The notes under the pieces are model-generated. The model saw only the letters and a list, made by a program, of their open reading frames with translations, ran no database searches and had not been told where the DNA came from. The position numbers and the translations under genes are program-made. 64,000 bases of DNA, from assembly GCA_036675475.1 (NCBI GenBank), contig JAKFEY010000043.1, positions 9,660 through 73,659 of the forward strand, read 5' to 3'. Position 1 is the stretch's first letter; the number at the start of each line of letters is the position of its first letter. This DNA comes from JALYRV01 sp036675475 (GTDB taxonomy: Bacteria > Acidobacteriota > Vicinamibacteria > Vicinamibacterales > SCN-69-37). Of the stretch, positions 16,126 to 25,601 are shown piece after piece.

Positions 16126-18919
16126 CGACGAGCCGCTCGACCCCGCGCTCGACGCCATCACCTTTGCCATTCTCGACGGCGGGCCCGTCGACTGGACATC
16201 CGCCACCGATCCCGCGATCGCCTCGGTGTCCGGCGAGCTTCGGCTCGTCGCCGACCTCGCGTCCGTCCACCGATCGATCGCCGGGCAGGAGGCTGATCGC
16301 GCCACCGTTGCCCCGGGCTTCCCCTGGCGCGTCGGCCCGCTCACGCTCACATCGTCACTGGGCCGCGGCACGTTCGGTGAAGTGTTTCGCGCGTGGGACA
16401 ACGAGCTGCACCGCGACGTCGCCATCAAGGTGCTGTTCTCCACCCGCGCGGCTGCCGATGATGCGGCGCGCATGCGCGAAGAAGGCCGCCTGCTCGCCCG
16501 CGTGCGCCACCCCAACGTCGTCACCGTCTTCGGCGTGCAGCCCATCGACGGGCGCACCGGATTGGTGATGGAGTTCATTCACGGCAGAACGCTCGCCGCC
16601 CTGGCCGCCGAAGCCGGGCCAATGAGCGCGCACGACGTGCGCCAGATCGGCCTGGACCTGTGCGCCGCGCTCGACGCGGTGCATGCGGCGGGCGTGCTCC
16701 ATCGCGACATCAAGCCACAGAACGTCATGCGCGATGAGAACGGCCGCATCGTGCTGATGGACTTCGGCGCGGGACGCGCGGCAGACGATGCGGTGGCGAT
16801 GGCCGGCACGCCGCTGTATCTCGCGCCGGAAGTGCTGAACGGCGCGCCCGCGAGCCGCGCCAGCGATATTTACAGTCTCGGCGTCCTGCTGTTTCATCTG
16901 CTGACAGGAGGCTATCCGGTGCGCGGCGCGTCGACGGCCGAAATTCGCGAGGCGCACCGGGAGAAGGAGCGCGTGCGTCTGCGCGCCCTGCGACCCGACC
17001 TCCCCGTTTCGCTGGCCCAGGCGATCGACACGGCGACCGAACCCGATCCGGCCGCGCGGCACGCAGGCGCGGGGGCATTTCGACGCGCGTGTGCGAGTAC
17101 CGGGCGGGCGACCATGTCGCGCAGAGCGTGGCTGCTGGGTGCGGCCGCCGTGACGATCGTAGGCACGCTGGCCTGGGGTGCCTGGCCCTCGGCGCCGCTG
17201 CCAGCCGCGGGCGAGCCGTCGGCTGTGGCGTCGCGCGTGACCCTGCCGCCATTCGCATCCATTGGCGGCCCTTCCTCGGACGGCCGCTATTTCGCCTATA
17301 CCGATGCCAGCGGCCATGCATGGCTCTGGACTACCGGCACGGCCGACCGCCGCAAAGTCGTCGACGGCTCGACGCGTGCGGAACGCGTCGACTTCCTGCG
17401 CCTCTCCCCTGATGGCAGCCGCTTGGCCTACACAGCGTTCAAGCCTGACGATACGGCGCAACTCCGGATCGCCGACACACGGGATCGATGGCCGGCAGGG
17501 GCCCTCGATCCATCGCCCGACATCACGCTTCTCTCAACAAGAGGCGCCTGGGCCGTGCCGGTGGACTGGTCCCGTGATGGCTCCACGCTGCTCGCGATGC
17601 TTTACCGTGACGATGGGCAAGTGGAAATGCTGGCCATGGCCTCGAACGGCTCCCAGTCCCGGCACGTCGCGACGTTCGCGGCGCCGCTGCCGCGCCGCGT
17701 GAGTCTCTCGCCCGACGGGCGGTTCGTGGCGTACGACGCCGTGACGGGCGCGGGCCCCGAGCGGGACATCTTTATTGCGCCGGTTGATCGATCGGGACCG
17801 CCCGCGCGAGTGGCCGGCGGCACGTCCAGCGAAGAGCAACCGGTGTGGTCGTTCGACGGCAGCGCACTGCTCGTCAACAGCAACCGGGGCGGCACGTTCA
17901 ATCTGTGGCGTGTGCCCATGCGCGACGGTCGGGCCGCGGGCTCGCCGCAGCGCATCGCGTCGGGCACCGAGGACCTCACCCCGTTTGGCACCACGGCGGA
18001 CGGGGATTATTACTACGCCCTTCAGACACAACGAGAGCGGCTGTGGACCGTCCCCATCGATGCCGCCGGCGTGGCCGCCGGACCGCCGGTTGAGGTGCGT
18101 GGCGATGCGACCTTCACGCGCCGCTCCCCGGCATGGTCGCCTGACGGACGGACGCTCGCGCATTTCACCATTCGCGGCATGAACATGTACGACCTCGGCG
18201 GGTATCTCACGATGCAGACGACGGACGGCGCACGCCGTCACCTGACGCTGCCGCTGTTGTTTTTCGGTGGCGCCGCCATACGGTGGGCGCCGGATAATCA
18301 CGGCCTGCTGATCCGCGGAAGACGCGCCGACGGGTACTTCGCGTACAACCGCTTCGATCTGCAGACGGGTGAACTCACCGCGCTCGTCAAGGCCGAGCCT
18401 CGCGGTAAAGAAGACGCGCTCGGCATGTCGCCGGGCTGGACGAGCGGCGGCGAATCGATCGTGTGGACCACCGGGGACGCCATCACCGAACGAGTCCTGG
18501 CCTCTGGCCGGCAGCGCGTGCTGCTGCAGTTGCCGCCTGGAGAGCAGGTCACGCAGCAGTTGCCCTCGCCGGTGGACCGCCGCATCGCATTTTCGAAGAT
18601 TCACGGGAAGGACACCGTGCTCGCCGTACGCGAGGAAGACGGGACGATCCGTGAGCTTCTGAGAGAACCTCGCGCGGGCTCCATTTTCTTCGTGGACTGG
18701 ACGGCCGATGCCACACAGCTGGTCTACGCGCTCATCGACCAGAATTGGAACCCTCATCTCTGGCGGATTGCGGCGGCCGGCGGCACGCCTGTCGACATGA
18801 AGATCGCGCTCGAACCCGGACGCATCCGCGTCGCCCTGCGCCCGGACGGCCGCGCCGTCACGTATTCAACCGGGTCGACAGCGTTCGAGCTCTGGATGAT
18901 GCGCGGCATCGCGCGCTGA
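16103..18919 (+). CDS. Receptor-type Ser/Thr protein kinase with C-terminal WD40/TolB-like propeller
   Basis: The 938-residue protein has a Hanks-type kinase domain (about residues 80-335) with the P-loop LGRGTFGEVF, catalytic lysine in VAIKVLF, HRDIKPQN loop, DFG and the APE-equivalent motif in YLAPEVL. One membrane helix follows (about 340-360, AWLLGAAAVTIVGTLAWGAW). The rest is a periplasmic beta-propeller of PD40/TolB-like repeats (SPDGSRLAYT, SPDGRFVAYD, WSPDGRTLAHF). The GTG start overlaps the sigma-factor gene by 23 bp. The parsimonious model is a sensor kinase that reads an envelope signal through the propeller and phosphorylates the sigma factor; this is inference from context. Confidence 0.92.
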   Translation: MRDPRPADDEPLDPALDAITFAILDGGPVDWTSATDPAIASVSGELRLVADLASVHRSIAGQEADRATVAPGFPWRVGPLTLTSSLGRGTFGEVFRAWDNELHRDVAIKVLFSTRAAADDAARMREEGRLLARVRHPNVVTVFGVQPIDGRTGLVMEFIHGRTLAALAAEAGPMSAHDVRQIGLDLCAALDAVHAAGVLHRDIKPQNVMRDENGRIVLMDFGAGRAADDAVAMAGTPLYLAPEVLNGAPASRASDIYSLGVLLFHLLTGGYPVRGASTAEIREAHREKERVRLRALRPDLPVSLAQAIDTATEPDPAARHAGAGAFRRACASTGRATMSRRAWLLGAAAVTIVGTLAWGAWPSAPLPAAGEPSAVASRVTLPPFASIGGPSSDGRYFAYTDASGHAWLWTTGTADRRKVVDGSTRAERVDFLRLSPDGSRLAYTAFKPDDTAQLRIADTRDRWPAGALDPSPDITLLSTRGAWAVPVDWSRDGSTLLAMLYRDDGQVEMLAMASNGSQSRHVATFAAPLPRRVSLSPDGRFVAYDAVTGAGPERDIFIAPVDRSGPPARVAGGTSSEEQPVWSFDGSALLVNSNRGGTFNLWRVPMRDGRAAGSPQRIASGTEDLTPFGTTADGDYYYALQTQRERLWTVPIDAAGVAAGPPVEVRGDATFTRRSPAWSPDGRTLAHFTIRGMNMYDLGGYLTMQTTDGARRHLTLPLLFFGGAAIRWAPDNHGLLIRGRRADGYFAYNRFDLQTGELTALVKAEPRGKEDALGMSPGWTSGGESIVWTTGDAITERVLASGRQRVLLQLPPGEQVTQQLPSPVDRRIAFSKIHGKDTVLAVREEDGTIRELLREPRAGSIFFVDWTADATQLVYALIDQNWNPHLWRIAAAGGTPVDMKIALEPGRIRVALRPDGRAVTYSTGSTAFELWMMRGIAR

Positions 18920-18944
18920 CGGACCGCGCTGACCCACGCCGGGC

Positions 18945-18950
18945 TAGACT
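18945..18950 (+). promoter_or_regulatory. Leaderless-type -10 box for udk
   Basis: TAGACT ends 8 bases before the udk ATG and no Shine-Dalgarno sequence is present, so transcription should start at or next to the start codon. Confidence 0.5.
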
Positions 18951-18958
18951 AGTCGCCG

Positions 18959-19570
18959 ATGCCTCTCGTCATCGGCCTCGCCGGCGGTTCGGGCTCCGGC
19001 AAAACCACCGTCGTCCGCCGTATCGTCGAATCGCTCGGCGGCGAGCACGTGACCGTGCTCGATCACGACCGCTACTATCGCGACCATCCCGAGCTCCGCC
19101 TCGAAGAGCGCGCCGCGCTCAACTACGACCATCCCGACTCGCTCGAGACGGGGCTGATGGTAAAGCATGTCCAGCAGCTGAAGAGCGGGCAGGCGATTGA
19201 TGCGCCCGTGTACGACTTCACGCGGCATGCGCGCGCGGCGGCCACGGAACATTTCGAGCCGCGCACGGCGCTGATCGTCGAAGGCATCCTCGTGTTCGCC
19301 GACAAGCGGCTGCGCGAGCTGATGGACATCAAGATCTTCGTCGACGCGGATGAAGACATCCGCTTCATCCGCCGCCTCGAGCGCGACACCGCCGAGCGCG
19401 GACGGACGATGCAGTCGGTGGTCGATCAGTATCTGGGCACAGTCAAGCCGATGCACAACGAGTTCGTGGAGCCGACCAAGCGCTACGCCGACGTCATCAT
19501 CCCGCAGGGTGGCCACAACGCCGTGGCCATCGACATGGTGCTCACTCTCATCAGAAGCCTGACGAAATGA
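18959..19570 (+). CDS. udk: Uridine kinase
   Basis: This 203-residue cytosolic enzyme phosphorylates uridine and cytidine in pyrimidine salvage. The P-loop GGSGSGKTT (residues 9-17), the DHDRYYRDH substrate region, the NYDHPDSLE motif and RRLERDT lid residues are all present. Length is normal for the family. Its TGA overlaps the next ATG by 4 bases. Confidence 0.96.
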   Translation: MPLVIGLAGGSGSGKTTVVRRIVESLGGEHVTVLDHDRYYRDHPELRLEERAALNYDHPDSLETGLMVKHVQQLKSGQAIDAPVYDFTRHARAAATEHFEPRTALIVEGILVFADKRLRELMDIKIFVDADEDIRFIRRLERDTAERGRTMQSVVDQYLGTVKPMHNEFVEPTKRYADVIIPQGGHNAVAIDMVLTLIRSLTK

Positions 19571-22500
19571 AAAGACTTGCTGCTGCCCTGGTTTTTGCGT
19601 CTCTGGCCGCGCCTGCGCTGCTCGCGCAGCTGCAGCCCGTGCCCACCGTCGACGTTGCCACCGCCATGCGGTGGCGGATGATCGGGCCGTTCCGGGCGAG
19701 CCGGACCAAGGCGGCCGCGGGCGTGCCCGCACAGCCGAACGTGTTCTACATCGGCGCCGTCAACGGCGGCGTCTGGAAGACGAACGACTACGGCCGCACG
19801 TGGCGGCCCATCTTCGACGGCGCGCCGACCGGATCGGTGGGTGCCATCGCCATCGCGCCGTCGAACCCGAACGTCATCTACGTCGGCAGCGGCGAAGGCC
19901 TGCAGCGGCCAGACCTCTCCACCGGCAACGGCATGTATCGCTCGAGCGACGCCGGCCGTACGTGGACGTATCTGGGCTCGCTGCGCGACGCGCAGCAGAT
20001 CCCGCAGATCGTCGTGCACCCAACCGACCCGAACACGCTGTACGTCGCGGCGCTCGGCCATCCGTACGGCCCCAACGAAGAGCGCGGCATCTTCAAGTCC
20101 ACCAACGGCGGCAAGTCGTTCGACAAAATCCTCTATCGCGATCCCGACACCGGCGGCGTCGACATCGTGATGGACCCGTCCAATCCCGACATCCTCTACG
20201 CCGCCATGTGGGAAGCACGTCAGGGACCCTGGGAGAACGGCCAGTTCACCGGCCCCGGCAGCGCCATTCACAAGAGCACCGACGGCGGCAAGACATGGAC
20301 GCCGATGATGAAGGGCATTCCCACATTCGAAGCGGACGGCCTCGGCCGCATCGGCCTGACCATCGCGCCCAGCCTGCCCTCGCGCCTGTTCGCGACCGTC
20401 GAAGCGCGCCAGAAGGGTGGACTCTACCGATCGGATGACGCGGGAGCGAGCTGGTATCTGGTGAACAGCGACGCGCGCGTGACGAGCCGCTCGTCCGACT
20501 TCGCGGAAGTGAAGGTGCATCCGAAGGATCCGGAGGTCGTGTACACCGGCAGCATCGCCGCGTGGAAGTCCACCGACGGCGGCAAGACGTTCACGAGCGT
20601 GCGCGGCGCGCCCGGCGGCGACGACTATCACCGCATCTGGATCAACCCAATCAATCCCGACATCATGCTGTTTGTCGCCGACCAGGGCGCCATCGTCACC
20701 GTCAACGGCGGCGAGACGTTCAGCAGCTGGTACAACCAGCCGACCGCGCAGTTCTATCACGTGATTGCCGACAACGCGTTCCCCTATCGCGTGTGCAGCG
20801 GGCAGCAGGAAAGCGGCTCGGCGTGCGTCAAGAGCCGAGGCGACAAGGGACAGATCACGGCGCAGGATTGGGAGACCGTTGGCGTGGACGAATACGGCTA
20901 CGTCGCGCCGGATCCGCTGAATCCCGACATCATCTACGGCGGCCGCACGCCCACACGCTTCGATCGGCGCACGCGCCAGTTGCAGAACATCACGCCGCGC
21001 CCGCTGCGCGACGGCAACACCCGCGTGCTGCGCACGGCGCCGGTGCTGTTCTCGCCCGTCAATCCGAAGACGCTGTTCTACGCCACGAATGTGCTGTGGA
21101 AGACGAACGACGAGGGCAACACGTGGGAAGAAATCAGCCCCGACCTCTCACGCGAAACGTGGGAGGTGCCAGAGAACGTCGGCAAATATCGCGGCACGCC
21201 GGCGGCGCGCGTCGAGCGCCGCGGCGTCATCTACACCGTCGCGCCGTCCTACATCGACGAGCAGATCATCTGGGCCGGCACCGACGACGGGCTGATTCAC
21301 GTGACGCGCGACGGGGGCAAGACCTGGCAAAACGTAACGCCGCCCGCGCTGAAGCCCTGGGCCAAGGTGTCACTGATGGACGCGTCGCACTTCGATCGCG
21401 ATACCGCGTACGCCGCGATCAACACCATCCGTCTCGACGATCACCGCCCGCACATCTATCGCACGCGCGACGGCGGCAAATCCTGGACACGTATCGTCAA
21501 CGGCATCCCCGACGGCGGCACCGTGAACGCCGTGCGCGAAGATCCGAAGACACGCGGGCTGCTCTACGCAGGCACCGAACAGGCCGTCTATGTCTCCACC
21601 GACGATGGCGACTCGTGGCAGTCGCTGCGGCTGAACATGCCGGCCACATCCGTGCGCGATCTCATCGTCAAGGACGACGACCTGGTGATCGGCACGCATG
21701 GGCGATCGTTCTGGATTCTCGACAACGTGACGCCGCTGCGCCAGGCCGTGGACGCGCGCAAGGCGCAGGATGCGTTCCTCTTCGCGCCGCAGGCCGCGTG
21801 GCGCGTGCGCGACAACATGAACACGGACACGCCGCTGCCGCCGGAAGAGCCCACCGGCGAGAATCCGCCGGACGGCGCCATCATCGACTACTGGCTGAAA
21901 CGGCCCGGCAGCGGGGTGTCGCTCGAGATTCGCGATGCGAAGGGGGTTGTGGTGCGAAGCTACAGCAGCATCGATCCGCCGGCGTACACGGTGGAGGGCG
22001 AAGCCTCGCGCGTGAACTTTCCGTCGTGGTGGGTCGAGCCGCCGTCAACGCTGCCGTCGGCGCAGGGCCTGCAGCGCTTCGTGTGGGACCTGAAGTACGC
22101 GCCACCGCGCGCGTTCTCCTATTCGTATCCGATTGCCGCCGTGCCCGGGCGAACGCCGCGGCTGCCGCAGGGGCCGTGGGTGCCGCCAGGCACCTACACC
22201 GTGCGGCTGACGGCGCTGGGGCGCACGCTCGAGCGTCCCCTCACCGTGCGCATGGACCCTCGCGTCACCGCCAGCGCGGCCGATCTGCAGTTGCAGTTCG
22301 ATCTGTCGCTCGACCTGTACAACCGGATCAACGTCGCATACGACGAAATCATGCGGATGCGCGCGGCGCGCGGCGGGGGCGCGGCCGGCGAGGCCGAAAC
22401 GGCGCTGGTGCGGCGCCACGCGCAGATGCTGTCGGTGTATGGAATGCTGCAGGCCGCCGATGTGAAGCCGACGCCGCAATTGATCGACGCGGCGCGTTAA
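19567..22500 (+). CDS. Secreted VPS10/sortilin-type BNR-repeat protein
   Basis: This 977-residue exported protein has a signal peptide (residues 1-20, cleavage after ALLAQ). Two beta-propellers are built of Asp-box (BNR) repeats such as SSDAGRTW, STDGGKTW, SDDAGASW and TRDGGKSW through about residue 720. The C-terminal 250 residues form beta-rich and helical domains (GTYTVRLTALG). The family is common in Acidobacteriota and Bacteroidota and often annotated as glycosyl hydrolase, but no catalytic site is evident; ligand binding outside the cell is the safer call. Coupled to udk by an ATGA overlap although the functions seem unrelated. Confidence 0.9.
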   Translation: MKRLAAALVFASLAAPALLAQLQPVPTVDVATAMRWRMIGPFRASRTKAAAGVPAQPNVFYIGAVNGGVWKTNDYGRTWRPIFDGAPTGSVGAIAIAPSNPNVIYVGSGEGLQRPDLSTGNGMYRSSDAGRTWTYLGSLRDAQQIPQIVVHPTDPNTLYVAALGHPYGPNEERGIFKSTNGGKSFDKILYRDPDTGGVDIVMDPSNPDILYAAMWEARQGPWENGQFTGPGSAIHKSTDGGKTWTPMMKGIPTFEADGLGRIGLTIAPSLPSRLFATVEARQKGGLYRSDDAGASWYLVNSDARVTSRSSDFAEVKVHPKDPEVVYTGSIAAWKSTDGGKTFTSVRGAPGGDDYHRIWINPINPDIMLFVADQGAIVTVNGGETFSSWYNQPTAQFYHVIADNAFPYRVCSGQQESGSACVKSRGDKGQITAQDWETVGVDEYGYVAPDPLNPDIIYGGRTPTRFDRRTRQLQNITPRPLRDGNTRVLRTAPVLFSPVNPKTLFYATNVLWKTNDEGNTWEEISPDLSRETWEVPENVGKYRGTPAARVERRGVIYTVAPSYIDEQIIWAGTDDGLIHVTRDGGKTWQNVTPPALKPWAKVSLMDASHFDRDTAYAAINTIRLDDHRPHIYRTRDGGKSWTRIVNGIPDGGTVNAVREDPKTRGLLYAGTEQAVYVSTDDGDSWQSLRLNMPATSVRDLIVKDDDLVIGTHGRSFWILDNVTPLRQAVDARKAQDAFLFAPQAAWRVRDNMNTDTPLPPEEPTGENPPDGAIIDYWLKRPGSGVSLEIRDAKGVVVRSYSSIDPPAYTVEGEASRVNFPSWWVEPPSTLPSAQGLQRFVWDLKYAPPRAFSYSYPIAAVPGRTPRLPQGPWVPPGTYTVRLTALGRTLERPLTVRMDPRVTASAADLQLQFDLSLDLYNRINVAYDEIMRMRAARGGGAAGEAETALVRRHAQMLSVYGMLQAADVKPTPQLIDAAR

Positions 22501-22685
22501 CGCTTTTTCTTACCGGCCTTCTTTTTGCGAGGGGCGGTGCCGGCGGTGCCGACGGGCCTGAGCTCGCCGCTGCGGATGGCTGCCGCGAGCTCCTGCCTGA
22601 CCTGCTCGGTCATGCCGGTGGATTCTGAGTGCGCCCGCTGGAGCTCGAGCAGGAGGTCCTGCAGTTTTTCTCTTCTATGTGGCAT
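22497..22685 (-). CDS. Small basic helical protein of unknown function
   Basis: The protein has 62 residues. An amphipathic helix (about 3-20, HRREKLQDLLLELQRAHSES) and a second short helix (EQVRQELAAAIRSGEL) are followed by a lysine-rich tail (APRKKKAGKKKR). It loosely recalls small DUF4404-like coiled-coil proteins, but I am not sure of that. It converges with the VPS10 gene so closely that one GTTAAC supplies the TAA stops of both genes. No obvious ribosome site. Confidence 0.55.
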   Translation of the reverse strand: MPHRREKLQDLLLELQRAHSESTGMTEQVRQELAAAIRSGELRPVGTAGTAPRKKKAGKKKR

Positions 22686-22754
22686 CGGGGGAGTCGCTGC
22701 CCGTGAACTGCGTGCCAGTATAAGGAACGGACACGGCCCTGACAAGCCGATCCG

Positions 22755-22769
22755 TATATTTTCGGAAGG
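22755..22769 (+). promoter_or_regulatory. -10 box and ribosome site of gnd
   Basis: TATATT at 22755-22760 is followed by GGAAGG at 22764-22769, correctly spaced from the gnd ATG at 22776. This is one of the few starts in the window with both elements. Confidence 0.5.
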
Positions 22770-22775
22770 CAGCAC

Positions 22776-23680
22776 ATGAACATCGGCATGATTGGACTGG
22801 GGCGCATGGGCGCGAACATGGCCGCCCGCCTCGTCGAGCACGGACATCGCGTCGTCGGCTTCGACCGTAGCGCCGAGGCCATCGCGCGCGCGAAGGATGA
22901 CGGCATCGAGCCGGCGGCGTCGCTCGATGCCATGGTCGCCGCCCTCGAGACGCCGCGCGCCGTCTGGATGATGGTGCCGGCCGGCGCGCCGGTTGACGCC
23001 ACGATCGAGCAACTCACGCCCCTGCTTGCCCCCGGCGATCTGATCATCGACGGCGGGAACTCCTGGTACCGCGACAGTATCCGCCGGGCGGAAGCCCTGG
23101 CCGCCCGCGGCTTCGGGTTCGTTGATGCCGGCGTCAGCGGAGGCATCTGGGGCCGCGCCGAAGGCTATTCGCTGATGCTTGGCGGCGACGAGGCGTTCGT
23201 CGGGCGCCTCACGCCGGTGGCCGAGGCGTTGGCGCCCGCCGCGGCGCGCGGCTGGGGACACGTCGGGCCTTCCGGCGCCGGCCACTTCGTCAAGATGGTG
23301 CACAACGGCATCGAGTACGGGTTGATGCAGGCCTTCGCGGAAGGCTTCGCGATCATGAAAGCCAAGGAGCCGCTGCACCTGGACCTCGCGCAGATTGCCG
23401 GCATCTGGCAGCACGGCAGCGTCGTGCGCTCATGGCTGCTCGATCTGGCGGCACGCGCGCTGGCGAAGGATGCGGCGCTCGAAGACATCGCGCCGTGGGT
23501 GGATGACTCGGGCGAGGGGCGCTGGACCGTGCAGGAGGCGATCGATCTGAACATGCCCGCGCCGGTGATCACGCATTCGCTCATCGCGCGGCTCGAGTCA
23601 CGCGACACCGAAAGCTACGCGTACCGCATGCTGGCCGCCCTGCGCAACGAGTTCGGCGGGCACGCCATCAAGAAGGATCA

Positions 23681-23684
<4 letters not shown>
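22776..23684 (+). CDS. gnd: 6-phosphogluconate dehydrogenase (decarboxylating), short form
   Basis: The 302-residue enzyme converts 6-phosphogluconate to ribulose 5-phosphate and CO2 with NAD(P)+. The Rossmann motif GLGRMGANMA (residues 8-17), DGGNSWYRDS, GVSGGIWGRAEGYSLMLGG and KMVHNGIEYG are the family signatures. The short length, lacking the long C-terminal helical extension, marks the NAD-preferring GndA/YqeC-type group. Overlaps zwf by 4 bp (ATGA), forming an oxidative pentose-phosphate operon. Confidence 0.95.
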
Positions 23685-25024
<1,340 letters not shown>

Positions 25025-25025
25025 A

Positions 25026-25040
25026 TTCAACCCGGTTGAA
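25026..25040. repeat. 15-bp palindrome after zwf
   Basis: TTCAACC-C-GGTTGAA is perfectly palindromic around a central C and lies 1 base after the zwf stop. A related TCAACC/GGGTTGA palindrome sits at 35844-35856 at the end of the ABC-F gene. No T run follows, so it is not an obvious terminator. Confidence 0.6.
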
Positions 25041-25134
25041 CATCCCCGGTTGAAACAGGCCGATGGCAGCGTTTGTGCACTCCGCTGAGCCGGCGCGGTC
25101 CCATTTGGACCGCGGACCTTTCTGGAGGCAGCAG

Positions 25135-25533
25135 ATGCGCAAAGTCCGTGCAACGGTAGTGATGGTTCTTCTCGCGGTGATGGTGGCGCCGTCGCTGGCG
25201 TTCGCCGGCCAGGCCGCCCAGGCGCCGCAGGCGTCCAGTGCCCAGACCCTGTCGGCGATCGCGGCCGATCATGCCGCGAAGAAGCAGGCCGATCGGCAGA
25301 TGATTCTCGGCGTCCTCGATCGCGACGAAGTCCGCAAGGCGGCCGACGCGGCGGGCGTGCCGCTCGATAAGGCCAAGGCGGCCGTGGCCACGCTCGACGG
25401 CCAGGAGCTCGCGCAGGCCGCGGCGCAGGCGCAGCAGGTGAACGACGCCCTCGCGGGCGGCCAGACCATCACGCTCTCGGTCTGGCTGATCATCATTGCC
25501 CTGCTGATCATCATCCTCGTCGTCGTCGCCTGA
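25135..25533 (+). CDS. Small exported protein with C-terminal membrane helix (PA2779-like)
   Basis: With the ATG at 25135, preceded by a strong CTGGAGG site, the protein has 132 residues. It has a signal peptide (MRKVRATVVMVLLAVMVA, cleavage near AFAG), a central helical region (IAADHAAKKQADRQMILGVLDRDEVRKAADAAG) and a strongly hydrophobic C-terminal helix (LSVWLIIIALLIIILVVVA). The pattern of a DRxxxxxxLDRDEVRKxxxxxGV core and C-terminal anchor resembles PA2779-type proteins, which are found next to PA2778-type C39 peptidases. Exactly that pairing is seen here. Confidence 0.75.
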   Translation: MRKVRATVVMVLLAVMVAPSLAFAGQAAQAPQASSAQTLSAIAADHAAKKQADRQMILGVLDRDEVRKAADAAGVPLDKAKAAVATLDGQELAQAAAQAQQVNDALAGGQTITLSVWLIIIALLIIILVVVA

Positions 25534-25554
25534 GTCTGACGTCGGCGATACTTG

Positions 25555-25600
25555 AGGCCCCGAGCGCGCCGCCCCGGCGGCGCGTCATGGGGCCTTTTTT
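25555..25600 (+). terminator. Terminator overlapping the potential start of the C39 gene
   Basis: An outer stem AGGCCCC/GGGGCCT (25555-25561 with 25589-25595) encloses an inner GCGCGCCG hairpin and is followed by six T residues. An ATG at 25587 lies inside the stem, which argues that the C39 gene really begins at 25602. Confidence 0.85.
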
Positions 25601-25601
25601 C

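Noticed and set aside
22686..23414. Extension of the small basic protein frame to 305 codons
   Set aside because: The upstream part is antisense to gnd. Only the last 62 codons lie outside other genes.
25587..25601. ATG at 25587 as start of the C39-barrel gene
   Set aside because: It lies inside the stem of the upstream terminator. The ATG at 25602 gives a clean signal peptide.
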